Shown here piece by piece: positions 1-5,678 of a stretch of 10,302 nt of DNA. Within the stretch, counting starts at the first letter, position 1; the number at the start of each line of letters is the position of its first letter. The translations under genes were made by a program, and so were the position numbers. A model generated the notes under the pieces. That model was not told the origin of the DNA and did not search any database. It saw nothing but the letters and a program-made list of their open reading frames with translations. Origin of the DNA: Anaerolineae bacterium (GTDB lineage Bacteria; Chloroflexota; Anaerolineae; Aggregatilineales; Aggregatilineaceae); contig JAOSJP010000016.1 of assembly GCA_027494015.1 (NCBI GenBank), positions 1 to 10,302 on the forward strand, written 5' to 3'.

Positions 1-142
1 TACCCACATCTTTGGCTGTGCCTGTCCCCCCCATCCCCGGCCCTTCCCCACGAGGGGGAAGGGGGAGAAAAGCAGCGGGCCTGCTCCCCTTCCCTCCGCG
101 CAGCGCGGGGAAGGGGCTGGGGATGGGGGGCATTTGTGGGTA
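1..142. repeat. GC-rich long inverted repeat (possible MITE-like element)
   Basis: The two halves are imperfect reverse complements. TACCCACA at 1-8 matches TGTGGGTA at 135-142. The C-rich block around 25-48 (CCCCATCCCCGGCCCTTCCCC type) matches the G-rich block at 107-130. An inner GGGGGAAGGGGGAG at 54-67 matches CTCCCCTTCCC at 84-94. The whole stretch could fold into one long hairpin. No transposase is visible, and the left boundary may lie outside the window. It differs in sequence from the GGGGGTGAGG palindrome family found elsewhere here. Whether it moves as a unit is an inference from its shape only. Confidence 0.5.
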
Positions 143-153
143 ACGCATAGCCG

Positions 154-197
154 CTGCGGAGAGGGAAGTTGGGCGAAGCGAAACAAGGGTGAGGTAT
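154..197. repeat. degenerate fragment of the GGTGAGG palindrome family
   Basis: The stretch CGGAGAGGGAAGTTGGGCGA followed by AGCGAAACAAGGGTGAGG has the order of elements seen in the right arm of the palindromic repeat (GGAGAGGGGG, GCGnAGCGA, GGGTGAGG). It lies where the decayed gene to its right (minus-strand 3' end) loses recognisable protein sequence. Insertion of this repeat may have removed the gene's last codons. The match is by eye and imperfect. Confidence 0.4.
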
Positions 198-214
198 TCG
201 TACACCCCGCCTCG

Positions 215-1793
215 GCGTCGATGCATTCCCCGTCGCGCAGCTGTGTAGAACCAGACCATCGTCTCGTTGCCGCTGAGGTTGAACATGGACGGCTCGCAGC
301 ACATGTAGTGCACCACCTCATCGTAGCGGTATGGCTCAACGATCTGCCCGGCGTGGTAGAGGCCTGATCTGGCCGTCGCGCTCGAAGAAGAAGAACGGCT
401 GCCCGGCCAGCAAGCGCCAGCCGGAAATCTCGTCGAAGCCAAGCTGCTGGTTGAGGATCATCCCGTCAATGATCACCTGGCCCTCGGCCTCCAGCACCCA
501 GTGCCACTCCCACGCCCACAGCGCCTTTGACCAGCGGCTCGACGAAGGGGCCGGTCGGCGTCACTGTGTAGACGATCTCCCCGTTGCGCGTGACATGGAA
601 CTGGGGACGTCCCAGTCCGCCACCACTTCGTAGAGATCGCTGCCTACGTACACCGGCGCGATGTACACGAAACTCGCGGTGTCCATCTGGCCGATGGTGT
701 CCGGCGTGACGACCAGCAGCGACTCGTTCATCGATTCCAGCAGCAGGCGGAAGTCAGTGCGGTCGCTGTTGACAGCGATGGGCCAGACGTGGGTGATGTC
801 GGAGAGCAGCACACTGCCCAGGTGCAGCAGCCGGTAGGAAGGCCCGCCCGGTGAGATTTCATCGAACGGGCGCAGCGAGTAACCCCACTGACCGATGATC
901 TCGTTGGCGTAGGCGACCTGGGCTATCAGGTCTGGCTCGCGCCAGCCACGCCGCACGTCGAGGATGGCCTCCGTCACCCAGTCGCGGAACTCGAAGTGAT
1001 CCGGCTGGTCCTCCAGCGCAGCGACGAGCGGATATTCCTCGACGATGAGGCCGGAGCCGGTGCTTTCTCCGCCGCCGGTCTGACCTTCGCCGGACTGATC
1101 CCCGCTGCCCATCTGCGACGGTGTGCCCGCGATACTGATGGACTTGACCGCGCCGCTGAAATCCCACCCGCTGCCGCCGACGATCACATTCACCAGGCGG
1201 GCGGGTCGGGGCAGGGCAAAAGCCGCGCGGGGCCCGTCCACGCGGCGGCGGGCAGCAGCAGGGTCACGGCTTGCCGTCGTCCACTGGCCGAGGGGCACCA
1301 GCGTGTAGTTGCGCAGGGCGGTGCTGCCGTCGTGGCTGGCCAGGAAGCCGCCGCTCCAACTGAAGGGCTGGCCATCCATGCCGGTGAAGTTCAGCGTCAC
1401 CTGGATGGGGTATTCGCCGTTGCCGTTGTTGCGGTCGCTCCACCAACCGCTGTTGGGCAGACTGAGATGGATGACGCGCAGCTCAGGGTCAGCCACAGGC
1501 TCCCGTACTGGCTCACGTCGGCATCCACGCGCTGCTGCCCCGACAGGGCGGCTGCCACTCTCGCGGCTGCCCGTGCGCTCCCCATCACAGTTTGGGGCGC
1601 GGGGGGCCGGAGCCCCTCCCCCACCACCCTCATCTTTTGGCACCCGCTGTAGGTGCTGAAGTTATCGGCCTGCCCCGCCCCCAGACCCCTCTCCGCTGTA
1701 GCCCGGCTCCCCACCCTGCTGCCCCACCCCCCCCCCCCGAGCCCACAAGCAGGGCGCCCCCCACGGTGCCCAGCAATTGCATTTGAGCTTCAT
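215..1793 (-). pseudogene. frameshifted secreted protein gene (GSGWDF-type domain plus unnamed C-terminal domain)
   Basis: Reading the minus strand from an ATG at 1793, with GGAG four bases before it, a signal-like hydrophobic segment (MQLLGTVGGALLVGSG, 1782 downward) is in a different frame from MKLK at 1793. A Gly-rich linker with a G12 run follows. VDADVSQY (about 1515) sits in another frame from ADPELRVIHLSL (about 1490). From there to about 605 one frame is open. It contains EYPIQVTLNF, an aromatic-rich sandwich-like stretch ending GSGWDFSG (about 1160), a Gly/Ser linker (1060-1110), then a second domain with DWVTEAILDVRRGW and YANEIIGQW. The same domain continues in other frames as QFHVTRNGEIVYTVTPTGPF (about 600-545), WAWEWHWVLEAEGQVIIDG (about 520-465) and GQIVEPYRYDEVVHYMCCEP (about 350-290). 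Shifts therefore fall near 1785, 1495, 605, 525 and 365, with others probable in the linker. I recall similar domains in secreted Chloroflexi proteins but cannot name a function. Neighbouring genes are intact, so true decay is more likely than general sequencing error. Confidence 0.75.
1727..1738. repeat. homopolymer C12 (G12 on the minus strand)
   Basis: Twelve consecutive C residues lie inside the Gly-rich part of the decayed secreted-protein gene, soon after the signal-like segment. Such tracts are prone to length slippage in replication and to miscalling in sequencing. Confidence 0.9.
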
Positions 1794-1900
1794 ATGTCTC
1801 CTATTCCTCCTATGACGCTATTATTTATATTTTACTTTTGTTTTCATATGTGAGGTTATGCGTTCTGGGTTTCTTTTGTGAATTTCGATGCGCCCCCTGG
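1794..1900 (-). promoter_or_regulatory. AT-rich island upstream of the decayed gene, with RBS
   Basis: This stretch is markedly AT-rich inside GC-rich DNA. On the minus strand it contains AAAATATAAATAATAG (around 1818-1833) and two purine-rich ribosome-binding candidates, GGAGG at 1806-1810 and GGAG at 1798-1801, just before the ATG at 1793. CATATG occurs twice (1791-1796 and 1846-1851). No clear -35/-10 pair can be fixed, so this is a promoter region by composition only. Confidence 0.35.
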
Positions 1901-1968
1901 GATGCCTTCCCGTCAGGTTTCGCCGGTTTTTATTCCAGTCAGGGCAAGGACTAGGTTGTTGCATAGTT

Positions 1969-2057
1969 CCCCTCCCCTCTCCCTCGCTGCGGCTTGCCCC
2001 CCTCTCCATGTATGGAGAGGGGGCGGCGAGGTGCGTTAGCACCGAGCGGGGGTGAGG
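1969..2057. repeat. dispersed copy of the GGTGAGG palindrome (inverted relative to the arrays)
   Basis: The order is CTCGCTGCGGCTTG, then a CCCCCTCTCC...GGAGAGGGGG hairpin with loop ATGTAT, then GGCGAGGTGCG, then CCGAGCGGGGGTGAGG. This is the reverse complement of the unit at 4039-5678. The left outer arm (CCTCACCCCC) is degraded to CCCCTCCCC. It lies in the non-coding gap 1794-2154, in which I see no gene. Confidence 0.75.
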
Positions 2058-2094
2058 TAAAGTGGGGAGTCGCCCCCGACCACAGGCCAGTCTC

Positions 2095-2144
2095 AGCCCC
2101 CCTCCGCTCCTGAACCACACGTGGAAAGGGGGCCGGGGGTGAGG
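2095..2144. repeat. degenerate partial palindrome copy
   Basis: CCCCCCTCCGCTCCTG ... GTGGAAAGGGGGCC followed by GGGGGTGAGG preserves only part of the central stem and the right outer arm of the repeat family. It ends about ten bases from the stop codon of the 63-aa gene that follows. Confidence 0.5.
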
Positions 2145-2154
2145 TTTTCAGCAA

Positions 2155-2346
2155 TCAGGGCGCGGACTTGCGGACGAAGGCGAGGTACGCCCCGATCAGC
2201 GCCACGACCGCGCCAATGACCAGCACAATGATCTGGCTGGTCGCCAGGTAGATGGCGTGGCCCCGGATCGGGTCAATCAGAATCGCCACCAGCACGGCAG
2301 CGATTCCCAGGATGAGCAGCGCGTATGCAATCTGCTTCTGGGTCAT
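2155..2346 (-). CDS. small two-helix membrane protein (hypothetical)
   Basis: This is a 63-residue protein with two hydrophobic stretches, about residues 8-24 (ALLILGIAAVLVAILI) and 36-57 (SQIIVLVIGAVVALIGAYLA). A short loop containing DPIRGHAIY separates them, and the C-terminus is basic (FVRKSAP). This predicts an inner-membrane hairpin with both ends on the same side, probably cytoplasmic because of the basic tail. The start is supported by GAGGAG six bases before the ATG. It lies 81 bases downstream of the aminopeptidase stop on the same strand, so the two could be co-transcribed. I do not recognise the family; small DUF-type two-TM proteins like this are common in Chloroflexota. The reading frame and RBS make a real gene likely. 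No function can be assigned. Confidence 0.7.
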   Translation of the reverse strand: MTQKQIAYALLILGIAAVLVAILIDPIRGHAIYLATSQIIVLVIGAVVALIGAYLAFVRKSAP

Positions 2347-2427
2347 GATAGGCTCCTCAATCAGTCAGCGAACGCTCTTCCCATGATAGCACAGTTTTGC
2401 AGGCGGGCTGCGCTTCTGTTGCCGCCC

Positions 2428-3555
2428 TCAGCCAATCATGAACTCCCCCGCCCGGTAGAACAACGTCCCGTCAATCCAGATTTCGCCGCCGTCTTTCATG
2501 CTGTGGATCATGTCCCAGTGAATGGCGCTCTGGTTGACGCCTTTCGTCTCCTCGTAGCTGCGCCCCAGGGCCATGTGGATCGAGCCGCCGATCTTCTCGT
2601 CGAAGAGAATGCTGCGCGTCATGCGCTGGATGCCCATGTTCGTGCCGATGGCGAACTCGCCCAGTCGCCGCGCGCCGGGGTCGGTGTCTAGCGTGCGCAC
2701 CAGGTACGCCTCGCCCTTTGCCGCGCTCGCTTCGACGGCCACGCCGTGCTCAAAGCGCAGGCGCACCCCCTCCACCTCGTTGCCCAGGTAGATGCACGGG
2801 AAGTTGAAGGCCACCGTGCCGTTCACCGAGTCCTCGATCGGGCTGGTGAAGATTTCGCCGTCGGGGAAGTTCTCCTGGCCGTGCGCGCTCTTCCAGGGCC
2901 GCCCGCCGAAGTCGAACGACAGGTCAATGCCGGGGCCTTTGACTTCGGCGTGCCCCTTGTCGCTCAGCCAGTCCACCAGGCGCGCCTGCCGGTCGCGGAA
3001 GGTGTGCCAGTGGGCGACCGGGTCGGGCTGGTCGAGGCCGCACGCCTTGTAGACGAATTCCTGGTAATCGAGCAGGCCCATCTCCGCTGCCTGCGCCTGC
3101 GCCTGCGTCGGCCAGCCGACGACCGTCCAGCGCAGCACTCCTTCGGCGTAGCGGCGCAGGTAGCGCTCGCTGACGGCGCTGGTCGCCTTGCGCCAGCGGC
3201 TGATGCGCGCCGGGTCTGTCTCGGAGAGCGCCTTGGGGTTGGCCGACGCCTTGATGAAGAAGATGGCGTCGGACGCCTCGATGAAGTGCATCACCGTCGA
3301 ATCCAGCCGGGCAAGCTGGTCGTCGCTGGCCAGGCGCATGAACAGCTCGAAGTAGTCGCTGTAGTCCGGCGAGAGGGGCGCGGCTGCCTGAATGTTCGGG
3401 TACGCGCCGCGCCGCAGGACGGCCTCGGCCAGCGCCGCGATCAGCGGGCCGGCGGTCGAGCCGTTGCCGACGATGGTGATGTACTCGCCCGGCTGCACCG
3501 GGGAGCTGTACTCGGTCAGGATTTTTGCCAGTTGAGGGGCGAAACTCGTTGTCAT
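2428..3555 (-). CDS. M29-family metallo-aminopeptidase
   Basis: This is a 375-residue cytoplasmic peptidase of the thermophilic aminopeptidase family (AmpS/PepS, MEROPS M29). It removes N-terminal residues from peptides using a two-metal centre. The metal-ligand set known for the family is present in order: E234 (in NFPDGEIFTSP), E300 (GEFAIGTN), H327 and Y334 (GGSIHMALGRSYEET), and H346 with D348 (SAIHWDMI). The N-terminal third, with PGEYITIVG and ARRGAYPN-like segments, matches the family's domain that precedes the catalytic part. Length is slightly under the usual 400-415 residues but all catalytic elements are intact. The ATG at 3555 has only a weak upstream AAAGG about 14 bases away. 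A TATAGT at 3607-3612 (minus) could be its -10 box, but no convincing -35 is seen. The structured RNA unit ends about 150 bases upstream, so a leader relationship is possible but not shown. The product family call is confident; substrate preference is unknown. Confidence 0.93.
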   Translation of the reverse strand: MTTSFAPQLAKILTEYSSPVQPGEYITIVGNGSTAGPLIAALAEAVLRRGAYPNIQAAAPLSPDYSDYFELFMRLASDDQLARLDSTVMHFIEASDAIFFIKASANPKALSETDPARISRWRKATSAVSERYLRRYAEGVLRWTVVGWPTQAQAQAAEMGLLDYQEFVYKACGLDQPDPVAHWHTFRDRQARLVDWLSDKGHAEVKGPGIDLSFDFGGRPWKSAHGQENFPDGEIFTSPIEDSVNGTVAFNFPCIYLGNEVEGVRLRFEHGVAVEASAAKGEAYLVRTLDTDPGARRLGEFAIGTNMGIQRMTRSILFDEKIGGSIHMALGRSYEETKGVNQSAIHWDMIHSMKDGGEIWIDGTLFYRAGEFMIG

Positions 3556-3708
3556 GAGATGTCACTGTGCCTTTGCTGTGCGGCTGATGCCCAATCGCTG
3601 GCCCGAACTATAGCACAGGGGATGGGTGCGGCGAAAACCGGCACGTCTGGCGGAGGGCGTGCAATTCGGGCAGGGGCGCGGCGGCGGGGCCACTTTGCTG
3701 TGGGCGCG

Positions 3709-3815
3709 AAAAAGGGCGCATGAGTGAGAATCCGCAAGCACCAAAGGTGCTGAGAGTACGCGCTCGTAGCGCAAGTGCCCTGGAAGGCATTTACGCGGTA
3801 GACTCACTCATGCGT
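3709..3815 (-). ncRNA. candidate structured small RNA of unknown family
   Basis: On the minus strand the predicted start (about 3815, seven bases after a TATACT box) coincides with the start of a perfect 12-bp stem: CGCATGAGTGAG (3814-3803) pairs with CTCACTCATGCG (3728-3717). Three bases after the stem comes TTTTT (3713-3709), as at an intrinsic terminator. Inside, CCGC (3798-3795) pairs with GCGG (3735-3732) across a TCTA/ATT internal loop. That stem closes a multiloop holding three hairpins: TGCC/GGCA with loop TTCCAG (3789-3776), GCGCT/AGCGC with loop ACG (3772-3760), and GCACC/GGTGC with loop TTT (3750-3738). No start codon with an RBS or reading frame explains this. It does not contain the SRP RNA tetraloop core, a tRNA T-loop or a T-box motif. 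It could instead be a 5' leader element for the aminopeptidase 150 bases downstream. The structure and signals are seen directly; that it is an expressed RNA is inference. Confidence 0.72.
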
Positions 3816-3821
3816 GCTGTC

Positions 3822-3851
3822 AGTATAGCAGATTCTGGAGGCCCGTGTCCA
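3822..3851 (-). promoter_or_regulatory. sigma70-type promoter for the structured RNA
   Basis: TGGACA (3851-3846) and TATACT (3827-3822) on the minus strand are separated by 18 bases. Each matches the TTGACA/TATAAT consensus at five of six positions. The expected start lies at about 3815, exactly where the RNA's outer stem begins. Confidence 0.65.
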
Positions 3852-3875
3852 GGCTCGCGGGCCGCTTTCTCCAAC

Positions 3876-3905
3876 AAAAAAGCCAGCGGCAAACCGACCG
3901 TTGGC
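3876..3905 (-). terminator. intrinsic terminator after tRNA-Glu
   Basis: On the minus strand GCCAACGG (3905-3898) pairs with CCGCTGGC (3889-3882), with one A-C mismatch and an eight-base loop, and is followed directly by TTTTTT (3881-3876). It begins five bases beyond the tRNA 3' end, as expected for a single-gene tRNA unit, and separates it from the structured-RNA promoter. Confidence 0.75.
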
Positions 3906-3909
3906 TGTG

Positions 3910-3982
3910 TGCCCCCAGGGAGATTCGAACTCCCGTCTTGGCCTTGAAAGGGCCACGTCCTGGTCCCCTAGACGATGGGGGC
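3910..3982 (-). tRNA. tRNA-Glu (anticodon TTC)
   Basis: This is a full cloverleaf on the minus strand. The acceptor GCCCCCA/TGGGGGC is a perfect seven-pair stem (5' end at 3982, 3' end at 3911) with A at 3910 as discriminator. The anticodon arm is TGGCC-CTTTCAA-GGCCA, with TTC at 3948-3946. The T arm is GGGAG-TTCGAAT-CTCCC. Together with the D-arm sequence GTCTAGGGG...GGAC this is typical of tRNA-Glu, which decodes GAA/GAG. CCA is not encoded. The gene stands alone with its own promoter and terminator. Confidence 0.95.
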
Positions 3983-3996
3983 GCAACACGGCGGGC

Positions 3997-4026
3997 ATTG
4001 TACCATGCGGCGCGGCGGGCCGTCAA
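3997..4026 (-). promoter_or_regulatory. sigma70-type promoter for tRNA-Glu
   Basis: On the minus strand TTGACG (4026-4021) and TACAAT (4002-3997) are 18 bases apart. The -35 matches consensus at five of six positions, and so does the -10. The predicted start near 3990 leaves a short leader of about eight bases before the tRNA 5' end. Confidence 0.7.
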
Positions 4027-4038
4027 GATTGGCGCTTA

Positions 4039-4556
4039 CCTCACCCCCGCTCGGCCCACTGGCGCGGGCCTCGCCGCCCCCTCTCCACATTGGAGAGGGG
4101 GCAAGCCGAGCGCAGCGAGGCGGGGGTGAGGTTGCTACCTCACCCCCCCGCTCGGCCCACTGGCGCGGGCCTCGCCGCCCCCTCTCCACATTGGAGAGGG
4201 GGCAAGCCGAGCGCAGCGAGGCGGGGGGTGAGGTTGCTTCCTGCTGACCTCACCCCGCTCGGCCCACTGGCGCGGGCCTCGTCGCCCCTCTCCACATTGG
4301 AGAGGGGGCAAGCCGAGCGCAGCGAGGCGGGGGTGAGGTTGCTCCCTGCTTGACCTCACCCCCGCTCGGCCCACTGGCGCGGGCCTCGCCGCCCCCTCTC
4401 CACATTGGAGAGGGGGCAAGCCGAGCGCAGCGAGGCGGGGGGTGAGGTTGCTTCCTGCTTGACCTCACCCCCGCTCGGCCCACTGGCGCGGGCCTCGTCG
4501 CCCCCTCTCCACATTGGAGAGGGGGCAAGCCGAGCGCAGCGAGGCGGGGGGTGAGG
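4039..4556. repeat. palindrome array 1: five tandem copies
   Basis: Five near-identical units lie at 4039-4131, 4138-4233, 4248-4338, 4354-4447 and 4463-4556. Each is a nested palindrome. The outer stem is CCTCACCCCC with GGGGGTGAGG, the middle stem GCTCGGC with GCCGAGC, and the inner hairpin CCCCCTCTCCA with TGGAGAGGGGG around the triplet CAT. The left and right internal loops differ (CACTGGCGCGGGCC on the left, GCAGCGAGGC on the right), so each copy has an orientation, and all five share it. The separators are short and alike: TTGCTA, TTGCTTCCTGCTGA, TTGCTCCCTGCTTGA and TTGCTTCCTGCTTGA. Differences between copies are mostly in C/G run lengths and a GCC/GTC change. Open frames through the array are by-products of its composition. 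Confidence 0.95.
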
Positions 4557-4659
4557 TTAACCCTGACTCAATCTCTCGGACGCAGAAATTGCTGTAAACT
4601 GGGGACAGAGCGGCGGAACGGGCACAGCATTGGATGAGGCAAATCCTACGGAGGCTACG

Positions 4660-5049
4660 GTGACCGACGAATACAGGTTACCATTTCATGCATCCCCGCA
4701 GCTATGGGAAAAGCTAAAGCCGCTGGCGCGGGAAATGCGCCACGCTCACACCCTGGCAGAGGATGTACTCTGGCAGCGGCTGCGTAATCGCCGCATACAA
4801 GGGGCGAAGTTCCGTCGCCAGTACGCCATTGAGCGGTTTATCGTGGACTTTGTGTGCCTGGATCACTGCCTGGTAATTGAAGTGGATGGCAGCGTCCATG
4901 AACAACAGCAAGAAGTAGATGCCATCCGACAGGAGTTCCTAGAGGAGCAGGGTTTCCGGGTTTTGCGCTTTACCAATGACGAAGTATTGCGGTCGCTTGA
5001 GGGCGTGCTCGACGTTGTTCATGAGACATTGGCTCAGCTTCAGGGTTGA
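4660..5049 (+). CDS. DUF559 / Vsr-like endonuclease-domain protein
   Basis: This is a 129-residue protein starting at GTG 4660. GGAGG at 4650-4654 lies five bases upstream, which favours this start over the in-frame TTG at 4630, which has no RBS. The DUF559 signature is clear: LAREMRHAHTLAEDVLWQRL, then LRNRRIQGAKFRRQYAIERF, then IVDFVCLDHCLVIEVDGSVH, then RQEFLEEQGFRVLRFTNDEVL. DUF559 is related to the very-short-patch-repair (Vsr) endonuclease fold. The conserved D (VDF), E (IEVDG) and D (VDG) with H are the expected active-site acids and histidine. The biological role of the family is poorly known. It is the only plus-strand gene, has lower GC than its surroundings, and is bounded on both sides by arrays of the same palindrome; its TGA stop touches the first base of array 2. 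Promoter elements are unclear (TAAACT at 4594-4599 is a weak -10 candidate). The family call is confident; a link with the repeats is inference. Confidence 0.9.
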   Translation: MTDEYRLPFHASPQLWEKLKPLAREMRHAHTLAEDVLWQRLRNRRIQGAKFRRQYAIERFIVDFVCLDHCLVIEVDGSVHEQQQEVDAIRQEFLEEQGFRVLRFTNDEVLRSLEGVLDVVHETLAQLQG

Positions 5050-5678
5050 CCTCACCCCCGCTCGGCCCACTGGCGCGGGCCTCGCCGCCCCCTCTCCACA
5101 TTGGAGAGGGGGCAAGCCGAGCGCAGCGAGGCGGGGGTGAGGTCTACTGCTCGGCCCACTGGCGCGGGCCTCGTCGCCCCCTCTCCACATTGGAGAGGGG
5201 GCAAGCCGAGCGCAGCGAGGCGGGGGGTGAGGTCTACTGCTCGGCCCACTGGCGCGGGCCTCGCCGCCCCCCCTCCACATTGGAGAGGGGGCAAGCCGAG
5301 CGCAGCGAGGCGGGGGTGAGGTCTACTGCTCGGCCCACTGGCGCGGGCCTCGCCGCCCCCTCTCCAATGTGGAGAGGGGGCAAGCCGAGCGCAGTGAGGC
5401 GGGGGTGAGGTCTACTGCTCGGCCCGCTGGCGCGGGCCTCGCCGCCCCCTCTCCACATTGGAGAGGGGGCAAGCCAGCGCAGCGAGGCGGGGGTGAGGTC
5501 TACTGCTCGGCCCACTGGCGCGGGCCTCGCCGCCCCCTCTCCACATTGGAGAGGGGGCAAGCCGAGCGCAGTGAGGCGGGGGGTGAGGTCTACTGCTCGG
5601 CCCACTGGCGCGGGCCTCGCCGCCCCCTCTCCACATTGGAGAGGGGGCAAGCCGAGCGCAGCGAGGCGGGGGTGAGGT
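5050..5678. repeat. palindrome array 2: seven tandem copies filling the gap between convergent genes
   Basis: There are seven copies with a period of 88-91 bases, ending at 5142, 5232, 5321, 5410, 5498, 5588 and 5677. Only the first has the full left arm CCTCACCCCC. In the other six that arm is replaced by TCTACT directly before GCTCGGCC. The unit is otherwise that of array 1, in the same orientation. Copy 4 (5322-5410) carries its central hairpin loop inverted (CTCCAATGTGGAG instead of CTCCACATTGGAG). Copy 5 lacks two bases in GCCGAGC. The array starts one base after the DUF559 stop and ends one base before the methyltransferase stop. Its G/C-rich hairpins may serve as a two-way transcription barrier; there are no T-runs. 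Confidence 0.95.

Noticed and set aside
2746..3723. 325-aa plus-strand open frame
   Set aside because: It is antisense to the intact aminopeptidase. High GC keeps the opposite frame open, and it has no recognisable domain.
3738..3760. TPP riboswitch on the plus strand (GGTGCTGAGAG resembles its CUGAGA element)
   Set aside because: The second conserved half of the TPP aptamer is missing, no thiamin gene follows, and promoter and T-run place the transcript on the minus strand.
3709..3815. SRP 4.5S RNA, tRNA-Sec or T-box
   Set aside because: There is no GGAAGGAAGCAGC-type SRP core, no TTCGAAT T-loop and no AGGGTGGNACCGCG motif; an ACCGCG match alone is too short.
4630..4659. TTG at 4630 as start of the DUF559 gene
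   Set aside because: No ribosome binding site lies before it, while GTG 4660 has GGAGG at the right spacing and the family's conserved region starts later.
4039..5678. CRISPR array
   Set aside because: The repeated unit is about 90 bases of palindrome with separators of 6-15 near-identical bases or none. There are no unique spacers and no cas genes.
4039..5678. Open reading frames running through the repeat arrays on both strands
   Set aside because: They translate the palindrome itself (GPRRPLSTLERG and similar), are open in several frames at once, and have no ribosome binding site or domain.
4039..5678. RAYT/REP system in the strict sense
   Set aside because: No Y1 (HUH) transposase motif is present; the resident protein is DUF559, so only an analogy can be drawn.
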